Below are positions 15,085-22,293 of a stretch of 29,730 nt of DNA, piece by piece. This stretch comes from Thermoplasmata archaeon (GTDB taxonomy: Archaea > Thermoplasmatota > Thermoplasmata > Thermoplasmatales > Thermoplasmataceae). The position numbers and the translations under genes were made by a program. A model generated the notes under the pieces. That model was not told the origin of the DNA, made no database searches, and saw only the letters and a list, made by a program, of their open reading frames with translations. Each line of letters opens with the position of its first letter. Position 1 is the first letter of the stretch. The stretch spans positions 1 through 29,730 of the forward strand of contig JAKAAK010000005.1 in the NCBI GenBank assembly GCA_021797025.1, read 5' to 3'.

Positions 15085-16299
15085 ATGGAAAACAGTATAA
15101 AATATAACACTGAAATTTCGGAAAGAGTAGCATTATCAAAATGGAATGGTAAACACTGGATGATTTTTCTTGCTGCTTCATCTTCCTTTCTTATATGGGG
15201 GATTGCGCTGAGCATAGCTCCACTCATAACCACATGGTATTTTGTTCCATCCTCAGCTTATTACTATATAATAGGAGCAGCACCTGCTGGTCTACTGACA
15301 GGAAATATTGCCATGGGTGCATTATCAGACTGGAGAGGCAGGAAAAACAGTTATATCATTACCATGGGATTAACCATAGCAGGACTCATAGGAATCGGGA
15401 TAACATATAATTATATTCTTCTAATAATATTTGTGTTCATTGGGGAATTTGGTCTGGGCGGGGATGAGACAGTTTCCCTATCCATAATGGCAGAGTATTT
15501 TCCGGCAAAATATAGGGGGCCTGCAATAGTTGAATCCTCTAATATGGCAAATATCGGCATAACTGTCATGGCGGCTATTTTTATTTTATTTTCCAGTTCG
15601 GTTTTTGTCCAGAAAATTGCACTTATTGTAATAGCCATATTCTGTGGTTTTGTATCGATCATAGCAAGGGGCAGGATAAATGAAAGTGCTCTATGGGAAA
15701 CCGGAAAGGGTATACCTGCTAAAGGATTCAATTTCAGGGATTTGGCAAAATTTATAGCCCTGACATTGATGGGAATTGCCATAATAGTGGGATTTGCCTT
15801 TTCCGATCTGGTGCTTGGCCCGTTTCATTTTCCACAATTCACTGACCTGATTATATTTTTCTCAGTATTTGCTGAATCGGCAACAGGTATTGCAGGTGGA
15901 TTTATTATAGGAAGGACGGGAAGAAAATATACATCCATGATCGGGTTTTCCGGCATGTTCGCTATGTGGATAATGTTATTAGTATTCTTTAATACTGTAA
16001 TATCAAACCTTGATGTTCTGCTCCTGATGCTTGCCATAAGCTCCGTTTTCGGGGAGATTGCATGGGGATCCAGAGAGTTGCTTGAACCTGAAAATTTTGT
16101 GAGCAGATACAGGGGAAGAGGCATCGGCAGTGTGAGATTAACAGGATATGCGGTATACATTATGTTTATATTCCTGCTGGCAGGTGCAGGTGTGCATCTA
16201 TATGCTTACTTCATTCTCATTGTTTATTTACTAGGTTTCGCAGGAGCTATTTTATATCTGATCTACGGCAGGGAGACTAGGGGTTTCCATGTGATTTGA
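15085..16299 (+). CDS. MFS transporter under TPP riboswitch control (probable thiamine uptake)
   Basis: A 404-residue membrane protein with about twelve hydrophobic segments and the MFS loop MGALSDWRGRKNS after the second one; the second half has GGFIIGRTGRKYTS at the equivalent place. The segment GEFGLGGDETVS resembles the fourth-fifth helix region of MFS solute carriers. Control by a TPP riboswitch points to thiamine, a thiamine phosphate or a pyrimidine/thiazole precursor as substrate; THI-element-linked MFS genes of Thermoplasmatales have been called thiT1. The ATG is fixed by GGAGGG inside the riboswitch. The 3' end overlaps the convergent Nudix-UDG gene by 23 bases. Direction is predicted to be import, since repression occurs when TPP is abundant. 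Confidence 0.82.
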   Translation: MENSIKYNTEISERVALSKWNGKHWMIFLAASSSFLIWGIALSIAPLITTWYFVPSSAYYYIIGAAPAGLLTGNIAMGALSDWRGRKNSYIITMGLTIAGLIGIGITYNYILLIIFVFIGEFGLGGDETVSLSIMAEYFPAKYRGPAIVESSNMANIGITVMAAIFILFSSSVFVQKIALIVIAIFCGFVSIIARGRINESALWETGKGIPAKGFNFRDLAKFIALTLMGIAIIVGFAFSDLVLGPFHFPQFTDLIIFFSVFAESATGIAGGFIIGRTGRKYTSMIGFSGMFAMWIMLLVFFNTVISNLDVLLLMLAISSVFGEIAWGSRELLEPENFVSRYRGRGIGSVRLTGYAVYIMFIFLLAGAGVHLYAYFILIVYLLGFAGAILYLIYGRETRGFHVI

Positions 16300-17245
16300 G
16301 GTAATTATCCAGTATTTTAAAATCAGATTTCATGATTTCTAGGCTGGCCGGATTTCTGAGAGCTGCTGCCGGATGCAACGTGATCAGATATTTATTTTCA
16401 AGTATTTTGCCATGGTATTCTGTAACAGCTTTCAGATTGAGCAGCGATCGCATGGCAGTTGAACCCAGAAGTATAATAATTCCCGGATTCACAATTTCAA
16501 TCTGTTTCTTCAGAAAGGGCATGCATATTGAGATTTCCTCATCTGTAGGCGCCCTGTTATCCGGCGGGAAAAACTGTACAACACTGGTTATATAAACATC
16601 TTCTCTGTGCAGTCCTATTCCCTCAATAAGGCTATCAAGCAATTTACCACTTCTTCCTATAAAAGGCCTTCTTTCAATGTCTTCGTTCCTGCCCGGTGCC
16701 TGGCCAATGAAAAATAATTTAGAATTTAAATTTCCTTCCCCGGGAACAAAATTTTTACTTAAATTCCACTCCCTGTTTTCATATATTTTTTTGTATTCCG
16801 AATTTATTGACTCCATTATAATATACTTTTTGATATAAGAATCGGCATATTCAAGCAAATCTTTCTGGTTTTTAAAATTTAGTTCTTTCATGGCCTCCTG
16901 ATAATCCAGCCAGATATACCCCCTGTGCTCATATGATGTTCTGACCCTGACGCTGTTAGGTACAATGGACATAAACATTCTCACATGCTTCAATATTTTC
17001 ACCTTATTATAAACAAATCTGTATATTATATCATAATGGAAATATGGAATCAGACTCTTTTCATCTATTTTTACGCCTGCTTCTTCAGCTGTTTCCCTTA
17101 TGGCAGCATCCACACCGGTTTCACCCTGTTCTATATGCCCTTTAGGAAAATCAAGCCAGCCCTCCGCCCTTTTCAGAAGCAGATATTTATAAATTCCATT
17201 GAAATTGGATAGAACCACAATGCCATAACTGTATTCTTCTCTCAT
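16277..17245 (-). CDS. Nudix hydrolase - uracil-DNA glycosylase (family 4-like) fusion
   Basis: A 322-residue two-domain protein. Residues 1 to about 140 form a Nudix domain with a nearly perfect Nudix box, G36-x5-E42-x7-R50-E51-x2-E54-E55-x-G57-V58, of the type that hydrolyses nucleoside diphosphate derivatives such as damaged nucleotides or Ap4A. Residues from about 150 resemble family 4 uracil-DNA glycosylase: GQAPGRNED (181-189), RPFIGRSG (193-200), DVYITSVVQFFPPDNRAP (216-233) and LHPAAALRNP (290-299) with His291. Of the four Fe-S cysteines of the family only one (Cys241) remains; KCRPP is QFFPP here and the N-terminal CxxC is gone. The start at 17245 is preferred over 17266 because a TATA box covers the upstream codon. 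It probably acts in nucleotide-pool sanitation and uracil repair, but activity of the degenerate glycosylase is uncertain. Confidence 0.85.
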   Translation of the reverse strand: MREEYSYGIVVLSNFNGIYKYLLLKRAEGWLDFPKGHIEQGETGVDAAIRETAEEAGVKIDEKSLIPYFHYDIIYRFVYNKVKILKHVRMFMSIVPNSVRVRTSYEHRGYIWLDYQEAMKELNFKNQKDLLEYADSYIKKYIIMESINSEYKKIYENREWNLSKNFVPGEGNLNSKLFFIGQAPGRNEDIERRPFIGRSGKLLDSLIEGIGLHREDVYITSVVQFFPPDNRAPTDEEISICMPFLKKQIEIVNPGIIILLGSTAMRSLLNLKAVTEYHGKILENKYLITLHPAAALRNPASLEIMKSDFKILDNYLKSHGNP

Positions 17246-17264
17246 GAAAAGGAATCTCAAACAC

Positions 17265-17274
17265 ATATAAAAAT
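17265..17274 (-). promoter_or_regulatory. TATA box of the Nudix-UDG gene
   Basis: Minus-strand TTTTTATATG lies about 25 bases upstream of the ATG at 17245. It overlaps the alternative ATG at 17266, which therefore cannot be in the mRNA if this is the promoter. Confidence 0.5.
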
Positions 17275-17353
17275 TAGCCCTGTTCTGGGAGCAATTAGTA
17301 GGGGTAATTTAAAATTAATAGTGCATATATTATTCTAAATCAATGCAAAACTC

Positions 17354-17364
17354 TTTATTTTATA
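17354..17364 (+). promoter_or_regulatory. TATA box of the MetF-like gene
   Basis: TTTATTTTATA is centred about 22 bases before the ATG at 17381, consistent with a leaderless transcript. Confidence 0.4.
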
Positions 17365-17380
17365 ACCACTTTGATAAAGA

Positions 17381-18055
17381 ATGAGAATTTATGCTGAAAT
17401 TTATCCTTCCAGAAACCTCCAAAATGTAGAAAAAAATTTACAGAAATTAATAAATTTTGACGGCTTCAATATACCGGACAATCCCCTTGGATACCCCACA
17501 ATGCCACCGGAACTTATAGGCTATATGATTCGGGAAACTTATCCGCACAAGGAAATAATCATGAATCAGAGGCTGAAGGATATCAATGAATTAAAACTGC
17601 GATCAGTGATTACCGCAGCAAAGGCCATTAAAGCCTCTGTTATATTTACACAGGGAGATAAACCCAGATTCGGGAATGAATTCAATGAAATAGGTTCAAT
17701 TGATGCCATGAAACTCGCAATAAGAAGGGGCGTTGAATCTGGTGTTATACTGAGTTTCAGGAAACCGCTGAATGATATAAAAACAAGGATGGAGAAGGGT
17801 GCAAACATATTTCTTGTAGTAAACTTCGGGGACCTTTCCATCCTGGATAAAATAAAGACCGAAAAGCTCATACCGTATATAATAGTCAAAACGGGAAAAA
17901 ATGGTGAAATAGTTGAGAGGATAAATCAGCCTTCTGTGGAACTAGGTGAACTGCACTCTTTCATTTATAAATTGAAGGATTATAATTTCAGGGGTTTTTT
18001 ATTTTCTGTGCCGGGGGACACAGAAACATTGATAGATATTAAGGAATATATATAG
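17381..18055 (+). CDS. Methylenetetrahydrofolate reductase-like TIM-barrel protein
   Basis: A 224-residue soluble protein resembling the MetF family but shorter than the usual 280-300 residues. The opening MRIYAEIYPSRN matches the first barrel strand with its active-site glutamate. FNIPDNPLGYPTMPPELIG resembles the family's strand-two region (I-x-DNP), IIMNQRLKDINELKLRS the strand-three region, and KAIKASVIFTQGDKPRFGNE the FAD/GD-binding loop (VL-L-TGD-P). The later barrel strands are weakly conserved. It may reduce methylene-tetrahydrofolate or a related archaeal C1 carrier, or be a diverged paralogue. The downstream HisA-like gene lies 90 bases away with its own TATA-like sequence, so no operon is evident. 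Confidence 0.65.
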   Translation: MRIYAEIYPSRNLQNVEKNLQKLINFDGFNIPDNPLGYPTMPPELIGYMIRETYPHKEIIMNQRLKDINELKLRSVITAAKAIKASVIFTQGDKPRFGNEFNEIGSIDAMKLAIRRGVESGVILSFRKPLNDIKTRMEKGANIFLVVNFGDLSILDKIKTEKLIPYIIVKTGKNGEIVERINQPSVELGELHSFIYKLKDYNFRGFLFSVPGDTETLIDIKEYI

Positions 18056-18145
18056 AAATTATTATTCAAATTTCATGGGAATCTGATATTTTTGCATGGG
18101 ATTTTTTATAAAAAGCTTAATTAAGCATCCTTACATTCTAATTTA

Positions 18146-18622
18146 TTGTACTGTGTCACAATAGAGGATAAAAAGGTTTCAAACTACGACAGCATCTTCC
18201 AGATTTTGAAATTAAAAGTTGATTCCATTTTTGTAATAGATTACGACGCATTAAGAAATAGGTATCTGAACCTAAAATTATATGATGAACTGGCAAAATT
18301 TTTTGAACTTACTGTAATGAATTACCCTGAAACGGAAAATGATCTCATGGATACCATTATAAACGGGGCTTCAACTGTGATTATAAACAATAATCTAACA
18401 TATAAGAGAATATCCAGCTATCTTTCGTTCACACAGAATATTGCCATGAATTACAAGTATGTTGACACCTGCATTCATTTTTCCGAGATGGGCGGTAATA
18501 TGTTTCTTACTGATAAGGAAATAATGCTTCCTTACGTGTTGGCTTATAATTATAATAATTTCCCCATTAAAAATTCCATTCAGCTGCGGAATTTTCCCAC
18601 TGACCTTATGGAGTCCTCCTGA
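18146..18622 (+). CDS. Short HisA-like (COG1411-like) protein, function unknown
   Basis: A 158-residue protein read from a TTG start; no ATG or GTG lies between the upstream in-frame stop (18122) and the conserved part. The region KVDSIFVIDYDALRNRYLNL, followed by an ELAK helix, TVMNYPETENDLMDTI and a strand GASTVIINNN, resembles the second half of HisA-related TIM barrels (pattern iYvaDLDaI--r--N, then vDaGi, then ViiGTE). The usual catalytic positions are altered, and the first strands of the barrel are missing, since full proteins have about 230 residues. It could be a truncated paralogue that is decaying or has a new role. A TATA-like TTTTTTATAAAAAG lies near 18100-18113. Both the start and the family call are tentative. 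Confidence 0.5.
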   Translation: MYCVTIEDKKVSNYDSIFQILKLKVDSIFVIDYDALRNRYLNLKLYDELAKFFELTVMNYPETENDLMDTIINGASTVIINNNLTYKRISSYLSFTQNIAMNYKYVDTCIHFSEMGGNMFLTDKEIMLPYVLAYNYNNFPIKNSIQLRNFPTDLMESS

Positions 18623-18631
18623 TTGGAATTG

Positions 18632-18643
18632 TTTACATATAAG
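18632..18643 (+). promoter_or_regulatory. TATA box of the pyrD-pyrK operon
   Basis: TTTACATATAAG is centred about 24 bases before the pyrD ATG, suggesting a leaderless transcript. Confidence 0.45.
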
Positions 18644-18661
18644 TAACAGATAGGGAAGTAT

Positions 18662-19558
18662 ATGCAACTGGAAACTGACATAGGAATAAAGCTCGGGAAC
18701 CCATTTATCCTTGCTTCTGGAATTCTTGATGAGAATGGTTATACCATTCAGAGGATACTTGAATCCGGTGCGGGCGCAGCAGTAACCAAATCAATAGGAT
18801 CTTCCGAAAGAAAGGGGTTTGACCCGCCTGTTGTTTATTCAGACGATAACTTTACCATAAATGCAATAGGCTTATCGAATCCGGGAATAGAGAATTATGG
18901 AGATGAGATTAAGATAGCACTGCGTGCGGGAAAACCTGTTATAGGCAGTATATTCGGACAGAGCCCTGAAGAGTTTGCAGAACTTGCAAAAAGAATGGAA
19001 AATTACGGAGCATCAGGAGTTGAGCTTAATTTATCCTGCCCCCATGTAAACGGTTATGGCATGGAGGTGGGTTCAGACCCGGAACTGGTAACAGCAATAG
19101 TTGAGGAGGTCAAATCAAGAATTAATATCCCGGTCTATGCAAAGCTGTCACCGAATACATCGGATATGATAAAGCAGGCAGATGCCGCATCAAAATGCGA
19201 TGGATATGTTCTGATCAATACATTGAAGGCCATGAAAATAGATATAAATGCCAGAATGCCGGTTCTCAGCAATATTTATGGCGGCCTAAGTGGAAAATCA
19301 ATAAAGCCCGTTGGAATCAGGTATGTTTATGAGGTTAAAAGGGAAACAGGTAAACCTGTAATCGGTGTTGGTGGAATAAATACAGCTGAGGATGCCATTG
19401 AATACATTATGGCAGGTGCTTCCGCCGTCCAGATCGGCTCCGTGCTTTCATCCAGAGGAATATCTGTTTTCAGGGATCTCTCTGAGGGACTGAGAAATTA
19501 TATGGAAATGAATTCCATAGAAAAAGTGGAAGACCTTGTGGGGGTGGCAATCAGATGA
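18662..19558 (+). CDS. pyrD: Dihydroorotate dehydrogenase, catalytic subunit (class 1B)
   Basis: A 298-residue FMN TIM-barrel enzyme that oxidises dihydroorotate to orotate in pyrimidine synthesis. Visible motifs are NPFILASGILDENG at the start, KSIGSSER (FMN and substrate loop), NAIGLSNPG, and the active-site loop VELNLSCPHVNGYG, where Cys126 is the catalytic base of class 1 enzymes. INTLKAMKIDINARMP and the FMN phosphate site PVIGVGGINTAEDAIEYIMAGAS follow. Cysteine as base and the adjacent pyrK define the NAD-linked class 1B enzyme. The stop overlaps the pyrK start by four bases (ATGA), so the two subunits are translated together. The protein should be cytoplasmic and work as a heterotetramer with PyrK. 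Confidence 0.95.
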   Translation: MQLETDIGIKLGNPFILASGILDENGYTIQRILESGAGAAVTKSIGSSERKGFDPPVVYSDDNFTINAIGLSNPGIENYGDEIKIALRAGKPVIGSIFGQSPEEFAELAKRMENYGASGVELNLSCPHVNGYGMEVGSDPELVTAIVEEVKSRINIPVYAKLSPNTSDMIKQADAASKCDGYVLINTLKAMKIDINARMPVLSNIYGGLSGKSIKPVGIRYVYEVKRETGKPVIGVGGINTAEDAIEYIMAGASAVQIGSVLSSRGISVFRDLSEGLRNYMEMNSIEKVEDLVGVAIR

Positions 19559-20298
19559 GGTATTTTAGCGTTATAGAGAATATAAGGGAAGCAGAAAATG
19601 TCAGCACACTGGTATTCAATGATGATATAGAAATCATTCCGGGGCAGTTTATTATGGCATGGGTTCCGGGTATAAACCAGATTCCATTATCATTTTCTTC
19701 TACTGTGAATCCGAAAAGCATTACTGTAAAGGTATACGGTGAGGCATCGGCAAAGATTGCGGGTATGAAACCAGGTGATAGAATATTTTACGAAGGGCCC
19801 TATGGAAATGGTTTTACCCATGTGAATGGAAGAAAACTGATCATAGGAGCCGGAAGTGGCATAGCCCCGCTGATACCGCTGGCTGATAAAGACACTACCG
19901 CCATATTATCTGGAAAAACATCTGGAGATATTATTTTATCATCTAAATTTAATCCAGAAAATTTGAGGATTGTAACAGACGATGGCACATTGGGGATAAA
20001 AGGATTTGCCACAGAAGCGCTGAAGGACATGGATATGGAAAATTTTGACATGGTTTATGTGTGCGGACCGGAAATTATGCTCAAGGCAGTATTCAATTAT
20101 TTGAAGGGTATGGAAATCTCCTGCCAGTTTTCACTGGAAAGATCCATGAAATGCGGAATAGGCATATGTGATTCCTGTTCAATAAACGGTTATCAGGTAT
20201 GCCGTGACGGCCCTGTTTTCACCATTGATCAATTGAGAAAAATGGATGAATTCGGAAGAACAAAGCTTACCTACTCAGGCAGGCGGATCTTCTTTTAG
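19555..20298 (+). CDS. pyrK: Dihydroorotate dehydrogenase electron transfer subunit
   Basis: A 247-residue flavoprotein that passes electrons from PyrD to NAD+. The FAD domain has PLSFSST (residues 44-50; family R-P-hydrophobic-S, arginine not obvious here) and GPYGNGF. The NAD-binding part has LIIGAGSGIAPLIPLA and VYVCGPEIMLKAV. The C-terminal [2Fe-2S] site has Cys200-x4-Cys205-x2-Cys208-x7-Cys216 (KCGIGICDSC, then VCRDGPVF), the standard spacing for PyrK. It starts with an ATG inside the pyrD stop, with a G-rich ribosome binding site in the pyrD end. No further pyrimidine gene is adjacent; other pyr genes must lie elsewhere. Confidence 0.93.
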   Translation: MRYFSVIENIREAENVSTLVFNDDIEIIPGQFIMAWVPGINQIPLSFSSTVNPKSITVKVYGEASAKIAGMKPGDRIFYEGPYGNGFTHVNGRKLIIGAGSGIAPLIPLADKDTTAILSGKTSGDIILSSKFNPENLRIVTDDGTLGIKGFATEALKDMDMENFDMVYVCGPEIMLKAVFNYLKGMEISCQFSLERSMKCGIGICDSCSINGYQVCRDGPVFTIDQLRKMDEFGRTKLTYSGRRIFF

Positions 20299-20331
20299 AA
20301 AGTTTTTAATACAATACAATTATAGGAATTT

Positions 20332-20565
20332 ATGGTAGATGGAAGCGTGGAAGAGAAGTGCATTTTCAACAGATCGGGAAATTGCTATTTTCTCGAATCA
20401 AAGGTGGAAACCTGCCATCTGTGCTTTAACTTCAAAACTTTTAATATGCTGGGCAAAAAGAAAAAATTATACTATAACATTTTTGATTATTTAGATGAAA
20501 ATGGAATAAGCCGCAGCCTGTTCCCGAAGGATAATTCAGAACAGGATTCACTCAAAAATTTATAA
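20332..20565 (+). CDS. Small four-cysteine protein, function unknown
   Basis: A 77-residue protein I cannot assign. Its N-terminal half has four cysteines (10, 18, 28, 31) in the pattern C-x7-C-x9-C-x2-C within KCIFNRSGNCYFL and ETCHLCFNFK, which would suit a zinc site. The middle is basic (GKKKKLYY) and the end is polar. TTTTTAATA near 20302-20310 is at about TATA distance from the ATG, supporting expression as a leaderless mRNA. It lies 33 bases after pyrK on the same strand and 34 bases before the DUF202 gene. It may be an RNA- or DNA-binding accessory protein; this is a guess from composition. Confidence 0.55.
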   Translation: MVDGSVEEKCIFNRSGNCYFLESKVETCHLCFNFKTFNMLGKKKKLYYNIFDYLDENGISRSLFPKDNSEQDSLKNL

Positions 20566-20599
20566 TAAGTATTATATTGTAATTTGTTATTGAATTAAA

Positions 20600-20938
20600 A
20601 TGTCTTCCAATACTGATCACTTTGCAAACAAGAGGACTTTTCTCGCCTGGATGAGAACGGGCATATCACTCATGGGTTTCGGGTTCGTTATTGCAAAATT
20701 TGTTATATTTCTTGACGCTCTGGAGGGCAAGGTAACCTCATCATTCAGCGATTCGCTGATAGCAGGAGAAGTGATGATAGTAGTTGGAATGATAACCATT
20801 GCCTACGGTTATATTGAATACGTTACAAATGAAAAGGATCTGGATAACAATAAATATAATTCAAGAAAAACAGAGCTGTTTCTATTTACTGCAATAATAA
20901 TAGGCATGGCAATTCTATTGTTGCTCTTTATAATATAA
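20600..20938 (+). CDS. DUF202 family membrane protein
   Basis: A 112-residue protein with three hydrophobic segments. The start has the DUF202 (YidH-like) signature: ANKRTFLAWMRTGISLMGFGFVIAKF, corresponding to the family's ER-T-LAW-RT---L--FG--I--F. The second segment (LIAGEVMIVVGMITIAYGYIEY) and a third at the C-terminus are as expected. The biochemical role of the family is unknown. A TATA-like ATTATATTG at 20571-20579 fits a leaderless start at 20600. The gene is convergent with ilvC; a run of seven Ts just past its stop (20976-20982, inside the end of ilvC) could end its transcript. Confidence 0.8.
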   Translation: MSSNTDHFANKRTFLAWMRTGISLMGFGFVIAKFVIFLDALEGKVTSSFSDSLIAGEVMIVVGMITIAYGYIEYVTNEKDLDNNKYNSRKTELFLFTAIIIGMAILLLLFII

Positions 20939-20972
20939 AAATATAATAAACTATTTATGCCATTTATGGAAA

Positions 20973-21983
20973 TTATTTTTTTGGCTGTCCTCTCAGAACT
21001 ATCTCCCTGAGCTCTCTGCCAACCTGTTCCTCAAGGGAATTGTCAAGGTCGTCCATGAGCGATTTGAGTTTTTTTGAACCTTCGTCGTATTCCTCTATCC
21101 ATTCATCCGCAAATTTTCCACTCTGGATTCTCTGGGCCTTTTCCTTCATTCTTCTTTTTACATCCTCATTGATTACATACGGGCCAACGGTTAACCCGCC
21201 ATATTTTGCAGTATCTGAGACAGCCCGCATCATTCCGGATAACCCGCTTTGATATATCTGATCCGTTATCAGCTTCATTTCATTGATTGCCTCAAAGTAT
21301 GCCATTTCCGGCCTGTATCCCAGTTCAACTATTGTCTGGAATGCTGATCTGAGCATGGCTGTCAATCCACCCACAAGATCCAGCTGCTCCCCCATGAGAT
21401 CTGTTTCAGTTTCCTCCTTGAAAGAGGTTTCCAGCACACCTGCCTTTGTGGCACCTAGTGCCTTTGCTATGGCTAGGGACTTGTTCAGTGCCTTGCCAGA
21501 ATGATCCTGATGTACGCCGACCAGCACAGGAACACCTCCACCCTTTACGAAAAATTCCCTAACAGACGGACCGGGAGCCTTTGGCGCAGCCATGTAAACA
21601 TCAACATACTCCGGTGGCTGAATCAGCTTGTAATGTATATTGAATCCGTGCGCAAATACCAGGTCCATGCCCTCCTTGAGAACCGGCTTTACCTTTTCAT
21701 TGTATATCTTCCTCTGAACCATGTCAGGAACCAGAAATATAACAATGTCGGCATCCTTCAGGGCCTCTTCGGTCTTTACCGGGGTTACCCCATCCTCAAT
21801 AGCCTTCTTCCATGAGTTGCCTTCCCTTTCAAGGCCAAGTTTGACCTTGAGCCCCGAATCAAGCAGGTTAAGAACCCATGCCCTTCCCTGGCTTCCATAG
21901 CCCAGAACAGCAATATTCTTATCCCTAACATATTTTAAATCTGCATCATTTTCTGTGTAAACCTTTCCAAGTATTTTACTCAC
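20973..21983 (-). CDS. ilvC: Ketol-acid reductoisomerase (class I)
   Basis: A 336-residue enzyme of valine, leucine and isoleucine synthesis that isomerises and reduces acetolactate or acetohydroxybutyrate. The Rossmann domain has VLGYGSQGRAWVLNL near residue 26-40 and the cofactor loop GLEREGNSW, whose serine suggests NADPH. AHGFNIHY and PKAPGPSVREFF follow. The knotted domain has FKEETETDLMGEQLDLVGG, with the metal-binding Asp and Glu, and EAINEMKLITDQIYQSG. The length fits class I. The start codon is GTG at 21983, inside the end of ilvN (overlap of eight bases), with GGGGTG just upstream. It is the last gene of the ilvB-ilvN-ilvC operon and is convergent with the DUF202 gene. Confidence 0.96.
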   Translation of the reverse strand: MSKILGKVYTENDADLKYVRDKNIAVLGYGSQGRAWVLNLLDSGLKVKLGLEREGNSWKKAIEDGVTPVKTEEALKDADIVIFLVPDMVQRKIYNEKVKPVLKEGMDLVFAHGFNIHYKLIQPPEYVDVYMAAPKAPGPSVREFFVKGGGVPVLVGVHQDHSGKALNKSLAIAKALGATKAGVLETSFKEETETDLMGEQLDLVGGLTAMLRSAFQTIVELGYRPEMAYFEAINEMKLITDQIYQSGLSGMMRAVSDTAKYGGLTVGPYVINEDVKRRMKEKAQRIQSGKFADEWIEEYDEGSKKLKSLMDDLDNSLEEQVGRELREIVLRGQPKK

Positions 21984-22293
21984 TTATAACACCCCATTCG
22001 TATTTCTTTGCCTTATTATATTTAATTTCAAATTCTTTGCAGGTAGTTCCCTCAAGTTCCTCCACGAAGTCAATATCCACCATCTTGCTCAGGGTTACAA
22101 GGGAAAGATCCAGGTTGCCGAGCCCGCTTCGATCTTGAATGGACATATACACCGTACATTTTCCATTATCCTCTACCTTCATGTCCATCCATTTTATATC
22201 AAGCCAGAATCTCCTGAAATTAGCTGCTATTCTCTCCAGAAGTCCGGCATCCCTGTAATATCCTTCAATTTTTATTGTTTTGTCTGGGATCAC
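21976..22293 (-). CDS. ilvN: Acetolactate synthase small (regulatory) subunit, short and divergent
   Basis: A 105-residue protein in the ilvN position, read from GTG at 22293 inside the end of ilvB (29-base overlap). GAGGTGATC, a nearly perfect ribosome binding site, lies just upstream at 22298-22306 and decides this start. The sequence has a single ACT-like unit: YYRDAGLLERIAANFRRFWL, then IKWMDMKVED, corresponding to the family pattern N--G-L-R---F--R--NI--L. The asparagines that bind valine in bacterial IlvH/IlvN are replaced (Arg at the first, Asp at the second). The usual second domain of about 80 residues is missing. It probably still activates IlvB but may not give valine feedback. The assignment leans on gene position. 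Confidence 0.78.
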   Translation of the reverse strand: MIPDKTIKIEGYYRDAGLLERIAANFRRFWLDIKWMDMKVEDNGKCTVYMSIQDRSGLGNLDLSLVTLSKMVDIDFVEELEGTTCKEFEIKYNKAKKYEWGVISE

